Part shown: positions 35,701 to 46,130 of the stretch, piece by piece
How the letters are laid out: every line of letters starts with the position of its first letter
How positions within the stretch are numbered: position 1 is the stretch's first letter
NCBI GenBank assembly: GCA_029207755.1
Contig: JARCOQ010000006.1
Span: forward strand, 68,298,093-68,362,092
Source: Chamaea fasciata
Taxonomy: Eukaryota; Chordata; Aves; Passeriformes; Sylviidae
Length of the DNA: 64,000 nucleotides
Reading direction: 5' to 3'
Notes under the pieces: generated by a model
Databases searched by the model: none
What the model was told of the DNA's origin: nothing
What the model saw: the letters and a program-made list of their open reading frames with translations, nothing else
Made by a program: the position numbers and the translations under genes

Positions 35701-38510
35701 AGCAGCCCGAGGGGCTGTCACGCCAGGGCCCTGCCTGGGACCGTGGCTGTGCTGACACGTGGAGGTGTCACAAAGCCTTCAGTAAGCAATACATACTGAT
35801 AAGGGGTGGGGGGGTGGGGTGGGTTTTACTTACACTTGCATGGAGTTTTCCTTTTTTTGACATCGCTAAAAATTTGTTGCTGAAAACTCCTCGTATTCCT
35901 ACAATCCCCTGAGACACAGCAAATATTTCCAAAATACCTAGGATGACAGAAATCCCAAAATAAGTCACAGTTCTTTCCACATCAGTGTGACAGAGAAAAA
36001 ATGAATACAACTTGGTCTGATAGATTTGCATTTCCTCTCCCACATCCCTGCTCCTCATCTGCCTGGCTCCACCCAGCTCCTCCTCCATCCCTCTGCCTCA
36101 CAGAGAGGCCTCTATCCACTCTGGGATGGATACAGGGTGGTGACTGGGACTTGGGTGGGTTTTTTTAAGTTCCGTTTTGGGGTACAATTCCTGGCTGGGC
36201 TGTGGCAGAACAAGTTAACCCCTGGGGAAACCTCTCCCAAGGGTGTGAAAAGTCCTCTGTACCTACATCAGCTTGCCGGGATCAGAGTTACCCATCCTCA
36301 TCCTGCAGACACAGAATTCAGCAAGTCAGTATCACACAAGCCAGAGGGGACTGGAGGTACTGCAGGTACTCCCTCACACCCCATCCTCTCAGCAGAGCTT
36401 GGGGGATGTAGCACTGTGCAACCCAGCCATAGAAAAAATGGGAGTTTTCTGAGCATGAAGGGGGTTCTGGACCCTGACAGGGAATGTAGGACCTGTGACT
36501 CATCTGACAGAGGAACTGCAACCTCCAAGCATCCCTCAGCAACAGCACCAAAACGTCATCTCCCCAAGTGGAGAGATGTGGCATGGGGTAACTCGAGCAG
36601 AGGGCTGGGTGTCCCCCCAGCCCCTGCCAGCTGGGGGGGGCAGCACCATGTCCCCAGTGTACCCTCTACACCCTGGGGAACTGGCAGTGCTGCCCAGCTG
36701 CAGCCCCAGGGGCTCTGCAGCCCCCGCCCCAGAGGAAGGAGCCGGTAGAGCATCTCGCCTGGCCCCCAAAGGGCTGTGGGATTAACATGCCAGGAGCAAA
36801 CACAAAGCCATGTTAAATCCTCCAAGGCTGGGTATCAGATCACCACTTCCCATGTTTATTTTAAGGGGGAAGCACATCGCCCTGAGGCACCCAAGTCCCA
36901 GCACCAAGGGCCTGGGGGGGCACTTTTAGGGGGTTATGGGCTGCCACACCCCTCATCCCATGTGCCACAAGCCATGAGGGTCTGCAGCCCCACTGCTGCA
37001 AGGCAACTACCTTGTCAGACACCTGGCTCTTCTCAAGGGCACCCCAAAATCTCCTGCCTTTTGTGGGGTGGCCCTGCTACTGTGGCAGACATACTCCTCT
37101 TTATTGGGGTTGCCCACGGTGAAACCCTATTTCCCAGGGGCCAAAGCTGGGGTTACCCTGCCAAAAGCCAATTTCTTCTTCCTGAGGGCCTCCTCACCAC
37201 AACACCCCAGCACAGCTCCCCCTCACCAGCACATGTCCCCAGCCAGGGCTGGCCCTGCTCTGACATGCAGAGCTGGTGTCGCTGTGGCTTTTCCGGGGGG
37301 ATATCTCAGGTTAAGGAGGAAGGAACCACACATATTTCAGGTCTTTGCAGGACAGCTGTAGCACCAAACTTCTGCCAGCCCTTCCAGACCCGTCTCCCAA
37401 AACAGCCGTGGCATGGCTGCCCCGTTTCCCTATCCATCCTCTAAACCCCTCCAGGTCACGTGCCTGCTGTGCCCATGAAGCCCTGAGCAGAGCTCCTGGG
37501 CTCCCAGCATTCCTGCCCGGGGAATTGTTCTCCCTCATGGGGTCAAGGCACAGTCTGGGCCCCGAATTCTTTGGTCCTGGGCAGATGTGGCGGCTGCTCC
37601 GTGAACGCTCCCAACAGCTGAGCCACGCACGCTGCCAGGGTCACCTCGGGCCCAAGCCCTTGGGCTCTTAAAGTGATTTTTCATCCCCACCTGCCATTTC
37701 ATTCCCTCTAGCAGGATATCATGGCAACTCCGACCAGAGGATAAGCCATGAGTTAGCACAGCTTTCTCTCAGGGGAACGTCAGCCTCAGTCCTATTTTTA
37801 AACTGAATATATCCTATCACTGTGCTGGGAGAATGAGAATGCAGAGAGAGGGATAGAAAAGTCCCACAGGGAAGGGACCAAAAAGGGGCAGCATCTTCTC
37901 CCCCAGGTGCCTGGCAAGGGGCTATGGTGGGAGTAGACTTCATGCTCTCACACCATCCCCACGGACTCACTTCCTTGGGCCGGGCGACCCCCCAGGTGGC
38001 ACTTCCCAGAGGGAGACAGGCAGCTCTCACGGAGCCCGCAGAATATAGTCCCCCCGGCACCCCAAATGCCCCTTCCCGGGCCCGCCAGAGCTGCAGCTCA
38101 CCCCAGGTGAGGGCGACAGGAGCGAGGGGCTCTGTCATCCCCCGCGGGGGTGGGAAGACCGCAAGGATAGGGATGCTCAGCCCCACTACCCCGGCTCGGG
38201 CGCAGCAGCCCCCCAGACCTCCTGTTCCCCACTCACTGAGCGGACTCGCGTCGTGGGCGCCGTCCACGCGGCCGTCGGGGTGCAGCTGGAGGTGGAAGCC
38301 GATGCCCACCCGGCAGTATAGCCGGCCCCGCCGCCGATCCGGGCGGCTCCGCGGGAAGCGGCTCGGCCCCGCCGCCGCCGGGGAGGAGGAAGAGGAGGAG
38401 GAAGACGCAGGGGCGTTACGGCCCCGCTGCGCCCCGCCGGGCACCTGCTCTCGCCGGGCGCGGGCGGGCAGGGCGAGGAGGAGGAGGAGGAGGAGGAAGG
38501 ACGGGCTCAT
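32418..38510 (-). CDS. FGF5: Fibroblast growth factor 5, complete coding span (3 exons)
   Basis: FGF5 is a secreted heparin-binding ligand of FGF receptors; in mammals it ends the hair growth phase. Exons 38237-38510, 35834-35937 and 32418-32759 join in frame to 239 residues. Visible parts: signal peptide [16 protein letters not shown]; a Ser/Ala/Arg-rich linker with an eight-Ser run (about 36-43); the beta-trefoil core from [12 protein letters not shown] (64 on) through [20 protein letters not shown] and [12 protein letters not shown]; the heparin-binding [13 protein letters not shown]; and a Pro/Lys-rich tail ending KYRLKFRFG. Exon 2 is 104 bp, as in mammals. Human FGF5 is 268 residues; the shortfall is mostly in the linker. 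No N-X-S/T sequon is present, whereas the human protein has one just after its GIGFHLQ segment. Start chosen by similarity to mammalian MSLSFLLLL; an in-frame ATG lies 13 codons upstream. Confidence 0.97.
33980..34125. promoter_or_regulatory. Possible intronic enhancer in FGF5 intron 2
   Basis: AT-rich island in GC-rich surroundings with TTTATCAACGAGG, ACTGATAATTGCTGGG, AACCACTCAGTAATTTAATTAAG. These are GATA, homeodomain and NKX-like cores. Evidence is composition and motif density only. Confidence 0.3.
34530..34640. promoter_or_regulatory. Possible intronic enhancer in FGF5 intron 2 (second stretch)
   Basis: TCAACAATTAACCATGC, CTTGATTTAATTT, GCATAAATCAAGG and CTGATAAGAGG lie within about 110 bp: HNF1/homeodomain, TCF and GATA-like cores. 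No coding potential. Confidence 0.3.
35803..35823. other. FGF5: G-quadruplex-type motif next to FGF5 exon 2 donor
   Basis: Four G runs (4, 7, 4 and 3 or more) separated by single T on the plus (template) strand, so the pre-mRNA carries a C-run series beginning about 11 nt into intron 2. Confidence 0.9.
35834..35937 (-). CDS. FGF5: FGF5 coding exon 2 (alternatively spliced in mammals)
   Basis: The acceptor is CATCCTAG|GT and the donor AAGT|GTAAGT. At 104 bp it is not a multiple of three. It encodes the block I-L-E-I-F-A-V-S-Q through K-L-H-A-S, residues 93-126. In mammals skipping this exon gives the short antagonistic form FGF5S. Confidence 0.97.
35938..38236 (-). other. FGF5: FGF5 intron 1
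   Basis: A 2,299-bp intron with donor CA|GTGAGTGG. Near its 5' part, about 37730-37830, it contains an AT-rich island with CTATTTTTAA (a MEF2-type site) and AATATATCC. Long plus-strand frames at 36026-36748 and 36776-37444 show no family signature and are taken as chance. Confidence 0.9.
38237..38510 (-). CDS. FGF5: FGF5 coding exon 1
   Basis: It encodes residues 1-91 plus one base of codon 92. The ATG at 38510 has A at -3. GGA/GAG-type trinucleotide runs on the plus strand encode the serine tract (38379-38405) and the leucine run of the signal peptide. Confidence 0.95.
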
Positions 38511-38615
38511 GCTGCCGGCGGGCGGGAGGAGGGAGGGAGGGCGCCGCATCCCGCTCCGCTCCGAGCCCTGGAGCGGGGGACCGAGCACGGGGGGAGCCGG
38601 GCTGCCCCTCCCCGC

Positions 38616-38623
38616 TATTTATA
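38616..38623 (-). promoter_or_regulatory. FGF5: FGF5 TATA box
   Basis: TATAAATA on the minus strand, about 105 bp upstream of the start codon. It predicts initiation near 38590 and a 5' UTR of about 80 nt. TATA plus CpG island fits a tightly regulated developmental gene. Confidence 0.8.
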
Positions 38624-39636
38624 ACCGGGTGGCGGCCCCGCACCTGTGCCCGGCCCCACGCCCCCCACGACCCACCCCCCGCGGCAGATGCGGGGCTCGG
38701 GCTGCATCTATCTGGGAATTAACTTGTCCTCCTCGCCGGGACGAGGCCACGGGGCTGCGGGACTCTGGGGACAGGCTCGAGTTGCAGCCCCCCGCCTGGG
38801 GTTCGGGGGGTGACACGGCAGCTGCACGCCCAGCCCAGCCTCGGGCAAGGGGCTTGGGACAACCCCCCGAACGACAAAGCCGCTCTCCCTCACTCGCGGG
38901 GCCAGGCTTGGCCCCAAGAGCAGCCCTTGGGGATAACAGGGCGTCCCCATCACGAACCCCCAATGGCATCTCACAGCCTGCAGGAAAGCAGGCTTGTCGG
39001 TCCACAACATCCTCCTCGGTTCCCCGGCAGGGGGTACACGGCCCCCAGCCTCCCGCCACCGTCAGGGTGACCCGCACACCTGCCAGGTGCCCCTCAGCAC
39101 CAGCGCCCGCGTCCCTTCCCGAACACAAAGACAACGACTGAACAGCACCGCGGGGCAGGAGGAGACCCCGCAGCAACAACTCATCCACCCCCCTGGCACA
39201 ACTCCACATGGATTATGCTTTTCTCAGCTCCTAGGGTCTCTCCTGTCCCTCAAAGCCACTGGGGAAACCTCACTTCTACAAAAGCCAATGCGGGCGCGGC
39301 CCCAACTCCGCCCCTCTCTCTGTACGCTCGGTACTCCTGCCAACCGGTGTTGTACCCTAAATCCCACCTAGGAACCGCCCCTCAGCCATCCCAGGGGTGC
39401 TTCTGGCTGGCGGGCTCATCCAGGCCACGCGCCCAGGGATCGGGTTCGGCAGGAAGGAGGCAGAGCCGGTGGCACGTCGGAGGGTGACCTTCGCCTCCCA
39501 AGGAAGCTGAAGGTCAGGGGCACAGAAAGGGACACGCACTTAAGGAGCTGTATCCAGCCTGGTTGACACCTGGCACAGTCTGGTGTGAGCAGATGATCTC
39601 ACAGCGTTGCTGCAATTTCAAACCATTTCTCACATA

Positions 39637-39715
39637 TATATATCCACAGAGCTATATGCACATGCATTATATATAGACATGTATACATAGACAGCCCTAT
39701 ATATAGACACACATA
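39637..39715. repeat. AT-rich degenerate TATATA/TATAGAC repeat
   Basis: CATATATATATCC, then the unit TATATAGACA two times, with ATACATAGACA between. This is low-complexity DNA within GC-rich flanks. Confidence 0.8.
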
Positions 39716-41249
39716 CCTGAAGGAAGGTCAGGGCGCTCAAATCTTGTTTACTTCTCCCAGCTGTAGTGGTTAGCCTCGCAAAATCCATGACTTCCACTTA
39801 CCCACCTCCTCTTGAATTACACACACATACTGATTCCAAATCCAGATCCATGAGGAGGATGAGGACCTGCAGGACTCCTTAACCTCTCAAGTGGTGTTTG
39901 CACAAGACTTTCTCTATCAGCACAGCTGAGGAAGGCACAGCCACCTTGCTCCAGGAGGATTTCTTCTTGAGCATCTTGGTGTAAAGGCTGCAGCTGGTAC
40001 AGGATCATGGCAGCAAAATCCCGGTTCTCCATCTGGGTCAGCAGACCAGAAACCACTTCTGCCACTGACAGTTAAAGATGAATGCAAGAAAGTTTACAGT
40101 TCCCATCCTGGGGGTGTCTGGGCACAGCCAGCAGTCCAGGAGTAGAAAGGAGACACCTGCATGCCCAGGTCAGAGATACTCACCATTAGAAAAGATTCTG
40201 AGCCCAGAGGTTCACCAGCAAGTCCAGCCTCCCTAACTTCGACCCTATTGTCCACCTTCATAATTTCCAAATGCAGTTCTGGTACCACCCTGGTTGCCAG
40301 GCATCCTCTGCTCACTCACACTTCTCTTTTTCTCCTCCAGTGAAGAATTCCCAGAGAATTCAAACTCCCGAGGGGCGTGGCCATCAAGAAGGCAACAACC
40401 AGCCAGGTGGGGTTGCCCAGGCTGGTGTCCAAGACCTACTTTTGGAGGGAACCCCACTGCAGTGCAAGTTCCTGACCCTTTCTGGGGGGCACAGCGAGGC
40501 AGCAGAGCCTGTGGGTCACTCATTCCCTGTACTCCTCTTTTCTGTGTTGTGGAATGGGACAACTGCAGGATTGCGTCGCCCTTCTCTGGGGACTCCCTTG
40601 TCCCCATCAGAGCAATACCCAACCACCTTCACTGTGGAGAAATGAGTCACACAAGTCCCTGTGGCACACGGTGCATTTTCATCTTCACTGTGAAACTCTG
40701 AGAGCTCACAAGCAGTGTTTTGGGCAGGGCCTGGATGGTTTTGGGTGCTTTCTAGTTTTTCACCTGCATAACACATCAATTTTAAATACTCCAGGTGCTC
40801 CTGTAGCACAACACAAAAAGAGCCCCCCAAAATACCAACATAAAAACAAACCAAACACGAGGTTTAAATCTATATAAATAAGTAGACGTAATAGTGAACT
40901 TCCTGGAGCAATTGTGTATAATTGCCTTTGGCAGTAGCAAGCCTCACACACACCAGCAGTTATGGAAGCTTAATGCTGATGTTATGTTATTTAAATTATT
41001 CAGGGCTCAGTTACAGAGAGAACTCAGCAAATGGTGAGGATAAGCTGGGTTTCAAGTGTAAAATTCCCCATTTGAAGATGAGAAAGACTCTTATGAGCCT
41101 GTTTGATCTGCTGCAGAGCACTGGGCCTACAAGTTGCATGGCAGGAGCACTCCCCCCTCCCAACATCATCCTGGTGCTATTTAATTGCCACTTAAAAATA
41201 AGCGAGGCAAAGCACGAGGAGACACAAGACCAGTGAGAAGAGACTGGGG

Positions 41250-41335
41250 GAAAAAAAAAAAGAAAACAAAAAAAACAAACACCAAAACCATACAAAAAAG
41301 CCAAAAAACAACAACAACAAAAAACAACCCTTTGC
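41250..41335. repeat. A-rich simple repeat (AAC/AAAAC)
   Basis: Long A runs interrupted by single C or G, including (AAC)n. Confidence 0.8.
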
Positions 41336-41506
41336 AATGAGGATGTGCCTGAAGGAGACTCACCGCAGTGGAATGGAGGTGACTGGTCCCCAGGCCATCC
41401 TGCAAGTCTCTCTGGAAGTGCCCCTACCCCCAAAAGAATGAGAACTGTGGCTGCTTGAGGAGCTTTGCAAAACCAAACATGTTACCAGGAGAATATGCAT
41501 TAGAAC

Positions 41507-41555
41507 AGGTCAATTTAATTAAGATGATTGACCTCATCTTATTTAAGATGATTAT
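41507..41555. promoter_or_regulatory. Homeodomain-type motif cluster with inverted repeat
   Basis: AGGTCAAT (41507-41514) and ATTGACCT (41527-41534) form an 8-bp inverted repeat around TTAATTAAGATG. TTTAAGATGATTATTA follows, repeating TTAAGATGATT. The motifs resemble PBX/HOX (TGATTGAC) and nuclear-receptor half sites (AGGTCA). Confidence 0.4.
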
Positions 41556-43019
41556 TACCTTCAGGTGCTGTGGGGAGCACACGTGCAAGCGGTCAACATG
41601 CCCCCATGGGCATGAATGTCACCAAGATCACTCAGAAGCCATGTCACAAGCCTGGATAAGGAAATGAATTCTAACAAGTGAAAAGCAGTATCTCTTTGAA
41701 TAAAGCTCAGAGCATGCCAGGCATTTTCCAGCATTCTACAGGACAACACTATATCTCACAGAAACTTCCCCCCTCTGTTTTGGTTTTTGTGTGTATTCGT
41801 TTTAAAGCCACCATCAACACATTCTGTACTGGGTCAGTTCTTTTCCCACTCCAAATCAGACCTTAGCAGCAGGGAAAGTAGAGGAGAAATACTGTAGAGC
41901 TCATATGGTTTTCAAAACAAGGGAACTATTTCAGCCTTTCCTAGATACCCACAGCTGAACAATGCACTTTCAAGAGCTGGGTATTGCAATGAAATCCTAA
42001 TAGCTGATTTTCTAATTTTAACCAATTAGAGGCTGACTAGAGATAGACATCGTACAAAGAGGAGCTCAGCCTCCTCGCAACAATGGCAGCACACAGTGCC
42101 AGCAGCCGGGCAGCAGATCTCCATCTGTCCAGCACGCTGCTCAGCATCTTCATGTGCAGCAGAAAATTCAAAACAAAGATTTTGGGATGGCCTCTGCGGG
42201 GTCACTGTGAGGATGCTCAGAGGTTGCATTGCAAAAGCCTTGCTTGTACACCTCTCTCCAGACCTAAGGAAAAGAATTCATGTGAAATTCTATACAGCCC
42301 CTGCCCATGCTGACAGGGGTTCAGGTGCCTGCGTCCAACTGCCTGGTGCTAATCCATTCCCAAACCTGCTGCCATTTGGAGCCAGAGGCACAGCTCCTGC
42401 TGGCTTTAGCAGGATGGGATCAGGCACCGAGACAGGCAGCTAGCCCCAGCTCCAGCCAAAGGTTCACAGGCTGTGGGTCTGCTTCCCATGGCTGCTTGAC
42501 CACTGCACCTTCAAACGCAAACCTCTGTGGGTGCAATGGCTGCCTTCTGCTCCCCAGAACAGCATTAATATCAGGATTTGTTGGAATTATTATCATTGTT
42601 ATAATTTGCAATGTGGCCCAGCTACAGGTAAGATGGACCAGTATTACTTTATGTGTTGCAGGGCACAGGGAAGGGGCTCCCCAAACTGAAGCCTGCTGGT
42701 CCTTATTCCCAGCTCCTACTTACTGTTCCTCTGCAATACACTGAATATGCCCCTTGTGGGTGGGTTTTGGAGACAGATGGGTCTGTGGGCTCTGGCACAG
42801 GCTCACAGGGGCAGCTCTGTCCCAGAGAAACGCCCATGCAATGCCCTAGCACTGAATTTTCTGGGCTGTGATACCGGGTGAGGAACCTGCATGGGGAAAA
42901 AGCCAGCTGGTGCCACAGCCCAGCCAGCTTCTGTGCCATGCAGAGACACAGCATAGCATCAGCCACAGACAAGGAAAAACATTTAAAGAAAGAAAGGGAA
43001 AAAAAAATTAATAAAAGAC

Positions 43020-43040
43020 AAAACCGACAAAGAAAAAACA

Positions 43041-43072
<32 letters not shown>

Positions 43073-43104
43073 ACAAAAACCAAAAAAAAAAAAAAAAAAA
43101 AAAG
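43020..43104. repeat. (CAAAA)n plus poly-A tract
   Basis: CAAAACAAAA-type units run into an A run of more than 20 interrupted only at its left edge. Confidence 0.9.
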
Positions 43105-43835
43105 AGGGAGATTCTCTTCCTGTTTCCCATGCAGCAGCAGCAATGTTGACAAAGGAGCAGTATGCGGCAATGGTACTCATGCTGACCTGAGGAGAGCCAG
43201 CATGGCTTTGGGGATTGAGGGAGCTGCTGTGACCAAGCCCTGAGCCCAAATGGCCCAAGGGGAACTCCTGTGTACCCCTCCATACAACACCCAACTCCAC
43301 AGGATCATGGGCCAGTGCCTGCCCTTATTATGGCATGTTCTGCTTGTGCAGGAAGCATTAGTTGGATTTTGATTTATCACTTAAGAGTTTGATATCCAAT
43401 TTTACCAAAACAAAGTCTTGGATTAAATTTCCTGACCACTAGTCTGTAGATTTTTGTACTTAGAGAGAGAAACAATGTGAACTTTGTGTGGCAGTAACAA
43501 CGCAGGCACCTGCTGCACCACATGTGCCCTGTCTAGCAGTGTTTTTAGGGGGCTGACTGCAAACTGATCCAAACCCAACGGAAGATGTTCTGGGGCTTAG
43601 CACCGTGCCTTCTGAGAGAGTCACAAGGAGCACATAGAAAGCAAGGTGCTGCAGGATGCTGCCAGAACAGGGCAGGGGCACAGCACACTACACGGCTGTG
43701 AAAGGCCATAAAAAATTTGGGGCATATGGAAGAGATTCTGAAACGTGCAGGTGTGTGCTGGGTTCCCGAGTGCACCTTCGTGCAGGGGAAGCACCGTCCC
43801 TCCAGCAGCACCAGAACAAGTGCAGGGAGAGCGTA

Positions 43836-44600
43836 ATAAACACCGCCGCTATGAACCTCCCCGGGTCCGGGAAGGAGCCAGCTCCAAAGCCAGCCCAGGG
43901 CTGCTGGAGAAGCGAAGCTGCCGCGGTAGAGGAGTCCGGAGCATCATGCCTAGGGAAGGAGCCCGCCGGGGCCCCGAGCATATCCGCTAGCCCCGCGGCG
44001 GCCCCACTAGATGGCAGTGCTCACCCGCCTCTGCCGCCCCCGGCATCCCCGCAGCCCGCCCGCATCCCCCGGAGCCCCGTCTCAACATTCCGGGGAACCC
44101 TCAAAAAACGGACGCGCAGGGGTGGCACCGCTTTTGAGGGAAACCCACGGGATAATCAGTGTTTCGCCCCCGCAATTAACAGCAGCAGGTGAAGCTATGC
44201 GCATCCTCGAGGCAAGGAGTGAGAGCAGGGGAAGCCGCTTCGGCTCCTGGCGCGGCTTGGGGGTTACTGGTACCTGCCGGGGTCAATGCGCTGAGAGAGT
44301 GAGCAACATCAGCGTGAAGCTGGACTGTCCGTGGCAGGGACTTTCCCAGGCTGTCCTACGTGAAGGCCAGGAACAGTTCTCCAGGAACTGTAAAGGCTTT
44401 GCCACCGGTCCGGGTACTGCGTGCAAACCCCAAACCCCATGGCAGCGGATGCCGGTGGCACCTGGGCCCCATTTACGTGACACACGCTCTGCCGTGGGCT
44501 CCGGCCTCGCACATCTCCGGCTTTGGGATATTTTCCCTGCCAGTGACCTGCTGAGCCACTCACAGCCTCGGTGCCAGGGTGATGGCAGCCTGTATGTGGA
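43836..44600. promoter_or_regulatory. Small CpG-rich segment between FGF5 and PRDM8
   Basis: Moderately CpG-dense. A plus-strand frame of 327 codons (44011-44994) crosses it, and its stop codon overlaps a donor-like AGAG|GTGAGG at about 44988-44996. The protein has no known domain, and an opposite-strand frame of 257 codons overlaps it, so GC content alone can explain it. It could be a non-coding RNA promoter. Confidence 0.25.
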
Positions 44601-44999
44601 AATGGGTTTCCATTTCCCGGCATATCCCCGGGCTGCTAAGTCCCCCAGTGCCCTCCCATGCCCCCCAAAGCAAGCGGGGCTGACACTAAATGCACCCGCT
44701 GCAGGTGGTGCCCTTTGGACCAGGCTGTGCACGCATGCCTGGGAGTATCCCCCTTGTCCTGGTCCTTCCCCGTGTCCCTGGCTGCGATGCCATCGCATTA
44801 CCCTGGTAATGCACCAGGACAGAGGGACCCACCCCGGCCCCTTCAAAGCACTCCCTACCCTGTGCGGGCTGGGGGTTTCCCCGGGTCCTGTCACCCCAGA
44901 CAACCTCCACGCAACCTCCGTGGCTGTGCCCATCCTGCAAGCCACCAATAGCCCGGCAAGAGTGGAGAGCAATACGGGCTCCTGGAAGAGGTGAGGTTG

Positions 45000-45170
45000 A
45001 AAAAATATCAAAACACAGAAAGACAGAAAGAAAAAGAAAGGCAAAATGAAAGGCAAAATGAAAGAAATTGAAGACGAGCCAGAACACGAAGGGAAGAGGA
45101 AAGGAAGGGAAAGACAGGATGAAGGAGAGAGAAATTAAGGCTGAATAAAATGCCAGACAAAAGCAAAGAT
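45000..45170. repeat. Polypurine tract
   Basis: About 170 bp that is mostly A and G on the plus strand, including the tandem AAAGGCAAAATG x2 near 45038-45061. Confidence 0.8.
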
Positions 45171-45396
45171 GCGCGGAGGAAGGACGGACAGATGTCAGAG
45201 GGACCGAAGGAAGGCAGGCGAGCAGGGAAGCAGAGCACAGAGAAGAGGCGGCGTGGTCCGGCATTTCTGCCCTTCCCTGCCGTCCGCGTGCGGCCGGGGA
45301 CCCGGTTGCCACCGCGCAGCCGAGGGCCCACCCCTTCGTCGCCGCCCATTCCCCCGCATCGATTAACGTCCAGGTGCTTTGAAGAAAATAAAGTCA

Positions 45397-45402
45397 TTTA
45401 TT
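45397..45402 (-). terminator. PRDM8: Candidate PRDM8 poly(A) signal
   Basis: AATAAA on the minus strand, about 730 nt past the PRDM8 stop, followed by U-rich sequence. AATAAA hexamers on the opposite strand lie nearby (about 45387 and 45443). Earlier A-rich hexamers in 45840-45960 are alternatives. Confidence 0.4.
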
Positions 45403-46130
45403 GTCAAAGCATCCAACATACCTGGATAAACTATAAAGTTTAATAAATCTTTTTTTTTTTTTTTTTTCCAGAGGGGCGAGGAAAAAAAAAAAACCAAAAA
45501 ACAACCAACCAAAACAAACCCAAACGGGATAGGGAAGCTAACACGGAACTACCGAGACTCCATTCCACGGGCACCAGTGACACTCGGGGGGAAGGGGCGT
45601 GGGCGGCTGGGCCAGACGGGGGTAGCGCCCAGTGCATGCAGGACCCCGGCCCGCCGCCCGCCGGCCCCGCCGCGCTCCCCTCGCCCTTAGCTTCATATCC
45701 AAAATAAAAATTTACCCTGACATAGAATTATTACATCTAAACAATAAGTGCTTAATAATTTAAGTAGAAACGTATGACAAATGCATCAATATGTTGCAAT
45801 ATATGACATTTTAAAAATGTATTTTTAAAGTAATTTGATTTTTTTTTCTTTTTCCCGATGCTTCTCCTTTTTTTTCTTTTTTTTTTCTTTTTCTTTTATT
45901 TTCTTTTTTTGTTTTGTTTTGTTTTATGTTTTGTTTTATTTTACTTTTACCTTCATTTTTCTGCTTCTTCTTCTTCGTCACCTCCTTCTCCTCACCCGCT
46001 GCCCTCCCCGCCCCTCCCCGGACAGTGGAAACACGTGCATCGAACGGGAAGGGTGGGAGAGGGGGGCGGCGTGGGGGATCCACGCCCGGGGGTCCCGGGC
46101 GGGTTCCCGGGGCCGGGAGCGGTGTCCCCG
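45403..46130 (-). other. PRDM8: Probable PRDM8 3' UTR
   Basis: Sequence after the stop codon on the minus strand. It contains an A-rich transcript segment (45840-45960, T-rich on plus) and an AT-rich stretch (45690-45830) with ATGTTGCAATATATGAC-like wording that looks constrained. It also holds homopolymer tracts at 45450-45467 and 45481-45530. The end point is a guess. Confidence 0.5.
45840..45960. repeat. T-rich (plus) / A-rich (minus) simple repeat
   Basis: TTTTC, TTTTG and TTTTA units for 120 bp. Confidence 0.85.

Larger units (their letters stand above)
32760..35833 (-). other. FGF5: FGF5 intron 2
   Basis: A 3,074-bp GT-AG intron (GTAAGTAAAA ... CCCTGCAG). It holds a C-rich tract directly after the donor and AT-rich, regulatory-looking stretches at about 33.98-34.12 and 34.53-34.64 kb. 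No other exon is recognised in it. Confidence 0.9.
38000..39130. promoter_or_regulatory. FGF5: CpG island at the FGF5 5' end
   Basis: Dense CpG over exon 1 and about 600 bp upstream, with many C-rich and G-rich Sp1/KLF-type stretches. Confidence 0.8.
39131..43835. other. FGF5-PRDM8 spacer, part 1, non-coding
   Basis: No exon recognised. It contains an AT-rich TATATA/TATAGAC stretch (39637-39715), A-rich simple repeat (41250-41335), a homeodomain-type palindrome (41507-41534) and a (CAAAA)n/poly-A tract (43020-43104). Confidence 0.6.

Noticed and set aside
36026..37444. Two plus-strand frames (240 and 222 codons) inside FGF5 intron 1
   Set aside because: No domain, low-complexity Pro/Ser/Gly composition and no splice or promoter context.
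37924..39141. 405-codon plus-strand frame
   Set aside because: Antisense to FGF5 exon 1 and its CpG island; no domain recognised.
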